From positions 1 to 28,544 of the forward strand of contig NZ_JAFREL010000107.1 in the NCBI RefSeq assembly GCF_017377655.1: a stretch of DNA of 28,544 nt, written 5' to 3'. The position numbers were made by a program, and so were the translations under genes. Every line of letters starts with the position of its first letter. The first letter of the stretch is position 1. The stretch is from Candidatus Enterococcus ferrettii (GTDB taxonomy: Bacteria; Bacillota; Bacilli; Lactobacillales; Enterococcaceae). Of this stretch, positions 5,881 to 12,260 are shown piece after piece. The notes below the pieces were generated by a model. That model saw nothing but the letters and a program-made list of their open reading frames with translations. It ran no database searches and was not told the DNA's origin.

Positions 5881-7560
5881 ATGATTTCGGGAGCTGAATT
5901 AGTAGTTAAGGCACTCATCCAAGAGGCGGTCGAGATTTGTTTTGCTTATCCAGGAGGCCAAGCGATTGATTTGTTTGATGCACTATATCAACGAGAAGAA
6001 TTTCGGGTAGTGCTGCCTAGGCATGAGCAGGGGTTAGTTCACGCGGCAGATGGGTATGCGCGCTCAACTGGCAAAGTAGGAGTTTGTATAGTAACTAGTG
6101 GGCCGGGAGCGACTAACCTAATCACTGGTATTGCAACAGCGGGGTACGATTCGGCACCGTTAGTTTGTATTACTGGACAGGTAGCGACTCATTTAATTGG
6201 AAAGGACGCTTTTCAAGAGATCGATATGGTCGGATTATGCCGGCCAATTGCTAAATATGCGGTTACAGTTAAACGACGTGAAGACTTAGGCGCGATTCTC
6301 AAGAAGGCTTTTGTCATTGCACAAACTGGGAAACAAGGAGTGGTTGTGGTAGATATACCTAAGGATATTCAACAAGCCCTGGGGAGTGACAATTATCCAG
6401 AAGAGGTAACGATTCGCGGATATCAGCCGCAATTAGAAGCATCAGCTGAAAAGGTTCAAGCTGCCGCAAATTTATTGAATACAGCAAAACATCCTGTTGT
6501 TTTAGTGGGTGGAGGTGTTCATCGTGGTAAAGCACATAAAGTATTGCTGGCGCTGCTTGAAAAGAGCCGCATACCGGTTGTAACAACAATTATGGGAAAA
6601 GGTGCATTATCCAGCAATCATGAACTTTATATAGGTAATATTGGGATTCATGGTAGCTTTGCTGCGAATTATGCCATTATGAACAGCGATGTCCTTTTAG
6701 CGATTGGTACCCGCTTAAGTGACCGAGTAACAGGGAAAAGTGAGACCTTCTGTCCAACTACGAAGCTGATTCATCTAGATATTGATCCAGCGGTTATCAG
6801 AAAAAATGTGAACGCTGAGCTGGCTATTGTGGGTGATGTTCAACGGATTTTGCCACAATTGACTAAGCAGGTTGCGTCTAGAACTTACGAAAACTGGCTG
6901 AAGGAATTGCAAGAGAAGAAAGCAGCTCAACCAATTGAAATGGCAGAAGCAGGTATAACACCCGAAAAAATTATTCGAAAAATAAATGACTGTTTTTCTA
7001 ATGCAATTGTCGTGACAGATGTTGGACAAAATCAATTGTGGACAACACAGTTTTTACAAGTAAGCAAAAATATTCAATTGCTTACTTCTGGTGGGTTAGG
7101 TACGATGGGGTTTGGTTTTCCAGCTGCTTTAGGAGCAAAGTTGGGAAATCCTGAGAAAAAGGTAGTTGTTATAACCGGAGACGGTGGATTTCAGATGAAT
7201 TTGCAGGAGCTTGCTACCGCTGTAATGGAAAATATCCCAGTGATCATTTGTATCTTCAATAATGGTTGTTTAGGAAATGTTCGTCAGTGGCAGGAAATGT
7301 TTTACGATAAACGGTATTCTTATACCAATTTACTGCCTCAGGATAGTCCTTACGTACCTGATTTTATTGCGCTGGCACAAAGCTATGGTATTGAAGGAAT
7401 CCGGGTTACGGAAGAATATGAGATTGAAGAAGCTTTGAATCAAGGTTTAGTAAAGGATAAACCGTTGATAATCGAATTTATGTTAGCTAGAGAACATAAT
7501 GTGCTGCCAATTGTTCCCCCAGGTCAAAGCTTAAAGGAAATGATTAGTTATGGAGAATAA
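5881..7560 (+). CDS. ilvB: Acetolactate synthase, large (catalytic) subunit
   Basis: 559 residues, the usual length for the thiamine-diphosphate enzyme that condenses two pyruvates to 2-acetolactate, or pyruvate plus 2-oxobutyrate to acetohydroxybutyrate. Visible features: AYPGG near residue 22, catalytic Glu49 in PRHEQG, the TSGPGATN loop, FQEIDMVG near residue 107, and the ThDP motif GDGGFQMN...FNN (433-461). The C-terminus runs over the start of a small regulatory subunit, so this is the IlvB type rather than the lone catabolic AlsS type. The start at 5881 is set by GGAGG ten bases upstream; a longer reading would begin inside the palindrome. ilvC, ilvD and ilvA are not in the window, so it may feed acetoin/diacetyl formation instead of branched-chain amino acids. 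Confidence 0.93.
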   Translation: MISGAELVVKALIQEAVEICFAYPGGQAIDLFDALYQREEFRVVLPRHEQGLVHAADGYARSTGKVGVCIVTSGPGATNLITGIATAGYDSAPLVCITGQVATHLIGKDAFQEIDMVGLCRPIAKYAVTVKRREDLGAILKKAFVIAQTGKQGVVVVDIPKDIQQALGSDNYPEEVTIRGYQPQLEASAEKVQAAANLLNTAKHPVVLVGGGVHRGKAHKVLLALLEKSRIPVVTTIMGKGALSSNHELYIGNIGIHGSFAANYAIMNSDVLLAIGTRLSDRVTGKSETFCPTTKLIHLDIDPAVIRKNVNAELAIVGDVQRILPQLTKQVASRTYENWLKELQEKKAAQPIEMAEAGITPEKIIRKINDCFSNAIVVTDVGQNQLWTTQFLQVSKNIQLLTSGGLGTMGFGFPAALGAKLGNPEKKVVVITGDGGFQMNLQELATAVMENIPVIICIFNNGCLGNVRQWQEMFYDKRYSYTNLLPQDSPYVPDFIALAQSYGIEGIRVTEEYEIEEALNQGLVKDKPLIIEFMLAREHNVLPIVPPGQSLKEMISYGE

Positions 7561-8050
7561 AACAGAAAAAAGATGGCTGAGTGTATATGTTGAAAATGAA
7601 GTAGGGGTACTTGCAAGAGTTGCTGGATTGTTCTCAGGAAAATTGTATAATTTAAATAGCTTAACGGTAGGTGAGACTGAACAGTCAGATACTTCTCGCA
7701 TGACGATTAGTCTATTCAGTGATGACCGTACGTTTGAACAGGTGAAGCATCAGCTGAGTAATATGGTAGAAGTCATTCAGGTGGTTGATTATACTCAACA
7801 GCCATTTCATGCCAAAGAAGTCATGTATGTGAAAATTACTAATTATTCGGAAATGGAACCGTTGCTGTCAGTGGAGAATGAATTTACTTTTTCGATTGTT
7901 GATAGCAGCCCACAGGCATTAATAATCGAGAGTCTAGCCAATGAGCAAACAAATAATCGACTGATGCAAAAGTTGCAGCAGCTTTTTCCGGAGGGAATGG
8001 AGGTTGTCCGAGGCGGCAGTGTCGCCTTAACCCGTCTGCATAGTCGGTAA
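7550..8050 (+). CDS. ilvN: Acetolactate synthase, small (regulatory) subunit
   Basis: 166 residues, typical for IlvN/IlvH. The N-terminal ACT domain (about residues 8-82) is clear: WLSVYVENEVGVLARVAGLFSG, NLNSLTVGETE, SRMTISL and VIQVVDYT. A C-terminal half (SMEPLLSVENEFTFSIVD-like region and LFPEGMEVVRGGSVALTR) corresponds to the second domain, more diverged. The ACT domain binds branched-chain amino acids for feedback control and raises the activity of the large subunit. The ATG overlaps the ilvB stop by 11 bases, pointing to translational coupling and a 1:1 complex. Confidence 0.88.
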   Translation: MENKTEKRWLSVYVENEVGVLARVAGLFSGKLYNLNSLTVGETEQSDTSRMTISLFSDDRTFEQVKHQLSNMVEVIQVVDYTQQPFHAKEVMYVKITNYSEMEPLLSVENEFTFSIVDSSPQALIIESLANEQTNNRLMQKLQQLFPEGMEVVRGGSVALTRLHSR

Positions 8051-8064
8051 CAAAGGAGAGTACA

Positions 8065-8640
8065 GTGAAAAATACGCGAAGCAATATCATGGAAGCCACG
8101 AAAAAGATGATTATCGAAAAAGGTTATCATTCGATGACCACTAAAGATATCGCGAAAGCAGCGCAGGTCAATGAAACTACGTTGTTCAGACAATTCGGGT
8201 CAAAAAAAGAACTGCTGCTGGCAACCTTAAAAGAAGCTGAGTGGATTCCAGATACAGATGAGAACTTGGTTGATCAGTTTCAATGGGACTTGAAAAACGA
8301 TCTGCGCTTGATTATGGAGAATTATTTTCAACAGGTACCACCGGATATTGTTCGTTTTTCATTAGGACTACGAGCTCAAGATATTTATCAGGAAACATTG
8401 CCCTATGTTCAAAAGATACCAGCCGCTTTTACCCAGTTAATTGAAGAGTATTTGGTAGAGATGGTGAGGCAAAAGAAAATTAAGGTGGCTGATCCCAAAA
8501 AAACAGCAGAGGTTCTTTTCTCAAGTCTAATTGGTTTTGCTTTTCTGCATGCTTATTCCGATAATCAGCAATTTGAGAAGGAAAACAAAGCGTTTATTTT
8601 CCAAGCCGTGGAAATGTTTAGTGAAGGCGTGAGTAGTTAG
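8065..8640 (+). CDS. TetR-family transcriptional regulator
   Basis: 191 residues starting at GTG 8065, chosen because AAGGAG (8053-8058) lies 6 bases upstream and the next ATG would cut into the first helix. The N-terminal TetR domain is clear: IMEATKKMIIEKGYHSMTTKDIAKAAQVNETTLFRQFGSKKELLLATL, in order helix 1 to helix 4 (residues 8-55), with the recognition helix at about 36-45. The remainder is a helical ligand-binding/dimerisation domain of unknown effector. It follows ilvN by 14 bases in the same direction, so it is cotranscribed and probably represses the operon through the palindrome at 5836-5861; the effector might be a product or precursor of acetolactate metabolism (inference). Confidence 0.87.
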   Translation: MKNTRSNIMEATKKMIIEKGYHSMTTKDIAKAAQVNETTLFRQFGSKKELLLATLKEAEWIPDTDENLVDQFQWDLKNDLRLIMENYFQQVPPDIVRFSLGLRAQDIYQETLPYVQKIPAAFTQLIEEYLVEMVRQKKIKVADPKKTAEVLFSSLIGFAFLHAYSDNQQFEKENKAFIFQAVEMFSEGVSS

Positions 8641-8733
8641 TTTTTAAATAAATCATGCTTGGGGCGGAATACAAAGGATTGTCAATTTGGTAAGCTTTTC
8701 TTGCAGGAATTTAATAAACCTTGGAGGTATGGT

Positions 8734-9327
8734 ATGGCTGACTACCAAATAATCAAATTTTCAGAATTAACCAATGGACAAAAGCAGCAGGCAGTTGACG
8801 TTTTTCTTGAGGGCTTTGGGCACATGATGACTTTTACTAAAGAGATTGAAAAATTGGAGGCGTTGTTTCTGGACTCCTTTAACCCCAGTTACATTTTACT
8901 TTATAGGGAAGCAGATCAAGTTCTGGGAATTGTCGGAATTGCGACGAACAAAGTACGACCGATTAAATTTGAGAAAAGTCAGTGTCAAAAGCTATTTGGG
9001 AATGTGAAGGGTAGTATGATCTGTAGGCAAATGAACGCTATTTTTCAAAGCAAAGCGGTAGAAGAAGAAACTGATCTGTACATTGATGTACTTGCTACAG
9101 CTAAGGCAGCTCGGGGCAAAGGCGTGGCGAGTAAGCTTATTCATTACTGTTTAGAATTACCAGACTTTCAAATTTGCCACCTTGAGGTTCTATCAAAGAA
9201 CACAAATGCCAAACGACTTTATGAACAGATTGGCTTTGTTGATTACAAGCATCAGCGCCTTTCACCAGCAATTTTACAGGGATGGGGTTACCCGATCAAA
9301 ATGAAAAAAGCAATGAATAATTGCTAG
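8734..9327 (+). CDS. GNAT-family N-acetyltransferase
   Basis: 197 residues. The acetyl-CoA binding motif A is RGKGVASKLIHY (about 127-138), preceded by a beta strand LYIDVLATA; the last conserved block is LEVLSKNTNAKRLYEQIGFVDY. The ATG at 8734 has GGAGG 6 bases upstream. The first 60 residues are variable, as in other GNAT enzymes, and the substrate cannot be read from sequence. It follows the TetR gene by 93 bases without a visible terminator, so read-through from the ilvBN operon is possible, and a terminator follows it. Confidence 0.8.
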   Translation: MADYQIIKFSELTNGQKQQAVDVFLEGFGHMMTFTKEIEKLEALFLDSFNPSYILLYREADQVLGIVGIATNKVRPIKFEKSQCQKLFGNVKGSMICRQMNAIFQSKAVEEETDLYIDVLATAKAARGKGVASKLIHYCLELPDFQICHLEVLSKNTNAKRLYEQIGFVDYKHQRLSPAILQGWGYPIKMKKAMNNC

Positions 9328-9330
9328 CAG

Positions 9331-9365
9331 AAAACTTTTTTGGTCCTTGATCAAAAAAGTTTTTT
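9331..9365 (+). terminator. Terminator after the GNAT gene
   Basis: AAAACTTTTTTG (9331-9342) and CAAAAAAGTTTT (9352-9363) form a 12-bp perfect stem followed by Ts. Confidence 0.8.
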
Positions 9366-9373
9366 ATTTTGTG

Positions 9374-9404
9374 TTGACTCCCACGTTACGTGTGACTCTA
9401 TACT
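9374..9404 (+). promoter_or_regulatory. MerR-type promoter and operator
   Basis: TTGACT (9374-9379) and TATACT (9399-9404) are separated by 19 bp, the over-long spacer typical of promoters activated by MerR-family proteins. The spacer carries an imperfect inverted repeat, GACTCCCACGT / ACGTGTGACTC (9 of 11 pairs), centred on T9387. It precedes the MerR gene at 9458, which likely autoregulates here. Confidence 0.85.
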
Positions 9405-9457
9405 ATAAGTAAGCTAGCGAGGACGAAGTAAAACATATTTATAAGGAGAGAACAAAC

Positions 9458-10270
9458 ATGTTTAAAATTGGAGAATTCTCAAAACTATCTAATACCACTG
9501 TTCGAACATTGGATCACTATGCAGCATTAGGCTTATTAATTCCAGAAAAAATAGATACACAATCTAACTATCGGTATTATTCAGCGGGTCAGCTAGGGTT
9601 GCTAAACCAAATCAAAATGCTGCAGCAAACAGGTCTGCCGTTGAAGACGATTAAAGAAATCATTGAAACGAACGATTTAGAATTCTTAGAACGACATTAC
9701 ACCATGCAAGAACAAAAACTGCAAGAAGATCTGGATGAAGTTATGAAGAAGCAGCGGATGATCTCCTTGCTCCAACAAAACGTGAAAGAAGGAATAGAAA
9801 TGACTAAATATAATGTAGTAGTAAAAGAAGTAGCTGAAAGAAATGTATTAAGTGTACGGGAACGAATTGCTGATTATACTATGGAGGGCGAACTTTGGAT
9901 GAAACTGCAACAAGGCATGCAGGAAACGAAAGCCAAAATGACTCAACCGCCAATGAATATGACCATCTTTCATGACAAGGAATTCGTTGAAAAAAATCCA
10001 GATGTTGAGGTTCAAACAACTGTAATTGGCGAATACCCAGACATAAAATCAGTCAAATTTGAAAAAGCGCCAAGTTTCATTATGGCTTCTGTAACCTTTG
10101 ATGGTCCTTTTGAGCAAATGCCGCAGGTTACTCAAGCATTAGGGGAATGGATTGAAGCCAATGAATACAAGGTGGTAGGACCGATGATTAATATTGGTCA
10201 TGTTTCACCAGCCGAAGATCCTAATCCCGAAAATTGGGTAACAGAATCGGGGTTCGTTGTCAGTAAATAA
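9458..10270 (+). CDS. MerR-family regulator with GyrI-like effector-binding domain
   Basis: 270 residues in two domains. Residues 1-70 are a MerR winged helix-turn-helix (KIGEFSKLSNTTVRTLDHYAALGLL, then NYRYYS and a second HTH-like segment at LPLKTIKEII). A coiled-coil dimerisation helix follows (about 75-112), then a GyrI-like/SOUL-type effector-binding domain from about 118 to the end (VVKEVAERNVLSVRERI ... ENWVTESGFVVSK). Proteins of this design, such as BmrR and TipAL, bind cationic or bulky drugs and activate efflux or detoxification genes by untwisting a 19-bp-spacer promoter, which is present upstream. No efflux pump adjoins it. An in-frame ATG at 9800 with its own AAGGA could give the ligand domain alone. 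Confidence 0.88.
   Translation: MFKIGEFSKLSNTTVRTLDHYAALGLLIPEKIDTQSNYRYYSAGQLGLLNQIKMLQQTGLPLKTIKEIIETNDLEFLERHYTMQEQKLQEDLDEVMKKQRMISLLQQNVKEGIEMTKYNVVVKEVAERNVLSVRERIADYTMEGELWMKLQQGMQETKAKMTQPPMNMTIFHDKEFVEKNPDVEVQTTVIGEYPDIKSVKFEKAPSFIMASVTFDGPFEQMPQVTQALGEWIEANEYKVVGPMINIGHVSPAEDPNPENWVTESGFVVSK
9789..9802 (+). promoter_or_regulatory. Internal RBS and in-frame ATG at the MerR/GyrI boundary
   Basis: AAGGA (9789-9793), 6 bases and ATG (9800) lie in frame at codon 115, exactly where the effector-binding domain begins. Translation from here would give a 156-residue domain, as TipAS arises from tipA in Streptomyces. The signal is present in the sequence; use of it is inferred. Confidence 0.4.
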
Positions 10271-10279
10271 GCGAAAGGG

Positions 10280-10303
10280 GCGTCCTCTAAGTATTGGGGA
10301 CGC
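10280..10303 (+). terminator. Weak hairpin between merR and the zinc-ribbon gene
   Basis: GCGTCC (10280-10285) pairs with GGACGC (10298-10303), followed only by TCTTT. It may be a partial terminator or attenuator rather than a full stop, since the next gene starts 25 bases later. Confidence 0.4.
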
Positions 10304-10327
10304 TCTTTGACAACAGGAGGAATGATC

Positions 10328-10768
10328 ATGACTTGTCCCGAGTGTTACAGCGAGCATTTTCGTATAACACCATTATTGAACCCTAGAGACTGTCTAGAAA
10401 ATCATCAACAATATATTTGCGGTACCTGTGGACGTTGCATTTGTATTCAAGCAGACGAAAAATGTGGATTACGGCGTTGGAACTTTCCCTTCAAAACGGC
10501 AGAAATTGCACGATTGTATTTACGTACAGCTGATGTGACGGCTGAGACCAATTGTGGTATTTATGAAATAATTAGCATCAGCGGTCGCAAATCTTACAAA
10601 ATTTTCCCTCAGCAGTCAGATTTTGAACGTTACTTAAACAAACACAATAAGTTAACGATCCAAATGATGCCTGTTTACCAGGCGGATCATTTTGAAGAGT
10701 TTGCTCTAGCTGAAATTCGCCATCTGACAGCTGAGGAGATCACTGTCTATTTCCAAGAGCGAGAATAA
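10328..10768 (+). CDS. Small zinc-ribbon protein of unknown function
   Basis: 146 residues. The N-terminus carries a treble or ribbon-like cysteine set: CPEC at residues 3-6, a lone Cys near 22, then CGTCGRC around 32-37 with another Cys close by, enough for one zinc site. The rest (from residue 48) has no motif I recognise; it contains a repeated S-G-R-K-S-Y-K-I-F-P strand and an acidic C-terminus ending EEITVYFQERE. AGGAGG (10315-10320) lies 7 bases before the ATG at 10328, while the ATG at 10322 is too close. It follows the MerR gene closely, so it may be part of its regulon. It could bind nucleic acid or a protein partner. Confidence 0.7.
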   Translation: MTCPECYSEHFRITPLLNPRDCLENHQQYICGTCGRCICIQADEKCGLRRWNFPFKTAEIARLYLRTADVTAETNCGIYEIISISGRKSYKIFPQQSDFERYLNKHNKLTIQMMPVYQADHFEEFALAEIRHLTAEEITVYFQERE

Positions 10769-10772
10769 ACTG

Positions 10773-10865
10773 TTTCATTCCTAAATACAATTTGCCTCAT
10801 TTTTTAGGTGAAATGACCCATTCCCATAAAATCTAAGCGAAGATAGAGCGTTTGTCTTGGATTTT
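10773..10865. other. Intergenic region with two predicted stems
   Basis: TTTCA-TT-CCTAAA (10773-10785) pairs with TTTAGGTGAAA (10803-10813) as an 11-bp stem with a 2-base bulge, and AAAATCTAAG (10828-10837) pairs with CTTGGATTTT (10856-10865) as a 10-bp stem with one G-T pair. Both lie in the 200-base gap between the zinc-ribbon and VOC genes. They could end the upstream transcript or belong to an untranslated RNA; neither is followed by a long T-run. Confidence 0.35.
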
Positions 10866-10968
10866 AAGATCTTTTCTGTGTAAGGCTAAATACACTCGCA
10901 ATTTTTGGCAAGATTTAAGAGTCTTCTTTGTTGGCTTTATGCTAAGCTGAAATAAAAGGAGGTAGATC

Positions 10969-11433
10969 ATGAAGTTCAAAGGACCTATGCTGGTAGTGAA
11001 GGATATGGAAAAATCAAAAGCATTTTATACTAAGGTAATCGGTGTTCGAGTGATTGCAGATTTAGGTGAAAATGTAACTCTGACAGGAGGTTTGTCGCTG
11101 CAAACCGAAAGTTCATGGGTAGAGTTCACCCATTGTACGCCTGACTTTTTCAAGTATCAAGGCAATGATGCCGAAATGTATTTTGAAGAAGATGATTTTG
11201 ACAGCTTTCGTGAAAAGCTAGCTAAGCTGGGGGTTGAGCAGCTTGGTGAAGAGATCGAAATGCCATGGGGACAAAAGGTAATTCGCTTGTATGATCCAGA
11301 CAAGCATATTGTGGAAGTCGGTGAGGATTTGTCAGTAATGATGAAACGCCTTCAAGCAACTGGCCTGACTATTGAAGAGCTTGCTGAAAAAACAGGTTTA
11401 ACACCTAAAATGATTGAACGGCTGTTGAAGTAA
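10969..11433 (+). CDS. VOC (glyoxalase/bleomycin-resistance) protein with HTH-like tail
   Basis: 154 residues. Residues 1-120 form a vicinal-oxygen-chelate fold: MLVVKDMEKSKAFYTKVIGVRV opens the first module, and the second closes with WGQKVIRLYDPDKHIVEVGE; candidate metal ligands are His55 or Glu70 and Glu116, as far as can be judged by position. The substrate is unknown; family members act on glyoxal adducts, sequester drugs or modify antibiotics. After the domain a tail of about 27 residues, TGLTIEELAEKTGLTPKMIERLLK, reads like the two central helices of a helix-turn-helix. GGAGG precedes the ATG. A terminator follows immediately, so it is probably monocistronic. Confidence 0.83.
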   Translation: MKFKGPMLVVKDMEKSKAFYTKVIGVRVIADLGENVTLTGGLSLQTESSWVEFTHCTPDFFKYQGNDAEMYFEEDDFDSFREKLAKLGVEQLGEEIEMPWGQKVIRLYDPDKHIVEVGEDLSVMMKRLQATGLTIEELAEKTGLTPKMIERLLK

Positions 11434-11447
11434 ATTTAAATAAGGTA

Positions 11448-11481
11448 AGCAGTGGATAGAAAACTATTCGCTGTTTTTTTT
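11448..11481 (+). terminator. Terminator of the VOC gene
   Basis: AGCAGTGGATAG (11448-11459), loop AAAA, CTATTCGCTGTT (11464-11475): a 12-bp stem with three G-T pairs, running into eight Ts. Confidence 0.85.
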
Positions 11482-11511
11482 CGTAGAATCAAAGGGTAAC
11501 CCTAGTGAAGG

Positions 11512-11682
11512 CCTTAAAAAATAAGGTGAAACGATGGAAATCCCTTCGTTTTTAAGGTTGCTTGTTTGTGAGATAGAAATTTTACTAGTCTTTACTTAGG
11601 GGTTGATGGTACGCTTAATTCAAAAAGGGGGATGACTTATGTGTGGATGAACGGCTGATTATTCAAATTAATAATCAGGAGG
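11512..11682 (+). promoter_or_regulatory. Structured leader of the GNAT gene at 11693
   Basis: In the 259-base gap, CCTTAAAAA (11512-11520) and TTTTTAAGG (11549-11557) are a perfect 9-bp inverted repeat. Nearer the gene, CTGATTATT (11655-11663) and AATAATCAG (11670-11678) form a perfect 9-bp hairpin whose 3' arm takes in the first two bases of the AGGAGG ribosome binding site (11677-11682). The second hairpin could lower or modulate ribosome access. No known riboswitch consensus is recognised. Confidence 0.45.
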
Positions 11683-11692
11683 ATTTGTAATA

Positions 11693-12181
11693 ATGGAAGT
11701 AATCATTCGAACAATGCAGCCGACGGAATATCCGTTGCTGGAAGAGTTTTTGTATCAAGCAATTTTCCAACGCGACTTGGAGAATTTGATTCCGCGAACG
11801 GAAATATATAAGCCGGAAGTACATGTTTACATTGAAGATTTTGGCCAACAAATTGAAGATTATTGTTTATGTGCTGAAACAGCAGGGAAAATTGTTGGCG
11901 CAGTTTGGGTAAGAAATATTGAAGGCTTTGGTTCAATTGATGATCAGACACCGGAATTTTCAATTTCTCTTTTACCAGAATATCGAGGACAGGGGATTGG
12001 AACAGCACTGATGAAGCAGATGTTGGCATATCTCAAGAAAGTGGAGTACTCGAAAACGTCTTTAGCAGTACAAAAGGATAACTATGCGCTTCAAATGTAT
12101 CAAAATGTCGGCTTTACGATTGTTGACGAGAATGAACAAGAATATATTATGGTCTGTTTTCTAGAAGAGCTTTCCGACTAA
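11693..12181 (+). CDS. GNAT-family N-acetyltransferase
   Basis: 162 residues, a compact complete GNAT enzyme. Motif A is LLPEYRGQGIGTALMKQML with the pyrophosphate-binding RGQGIG at residues 98-103; motif B is SLAVQKDNYALQMYQNVGFTIV. The N-terminal IRTMQPTEYPLLEEFLYQAIF is the usual strand 1 and helix 1. It is close to the RimI/YhbS-like group, but the acceptor substrate is not deducible. AGGAGG lies 10 bases before the ATG at 11693. The gene stands alone behind the structured leader, with no terminator obvious before the next promoter. Confidence 0.85.
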   Translation: MEVIIRTMQPTEYPLLEEFLYQAIFQRDLENLIPRTEIYKPEVHVYIEDFGQQIEDYCLCAETAGKIVGAVWVRNIEGFGSIDDQTPEFSISLLPEYRGQGIGTALMKQMLAYLKKVEYSKTSLAVQKDNYALQMYQNVGFTIVDENEQEYIMVCFLEELSD

Positions 12182-12223
12182 AACATCCGTCCAAAGTCTC
12201 TTTTTTGCAAAAGAAAGTTTGCG

Positions 12224-12229
12224 TATAAT
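12224..12229 (+). promoter_or_regulatory. -10 box upstream of the TPM-domain gene
   Basis: A consensus TATAAT stands 32 bases before the ATG at 12261. The expected -35 position holds only a T-run (12201-12206), so the promoter is incomplete by eye. Confidence 0.45.
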
Positions 12230-12260
12230 AGATGAAAAGATGAAAAAGTAGGGAATTAAG

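Noticed and set aside
7843..8193. Minus-strand frames opposite ilvN and tetR
   Set aside because: No RBS and no family resemblance; they overlap two well-supported genes.
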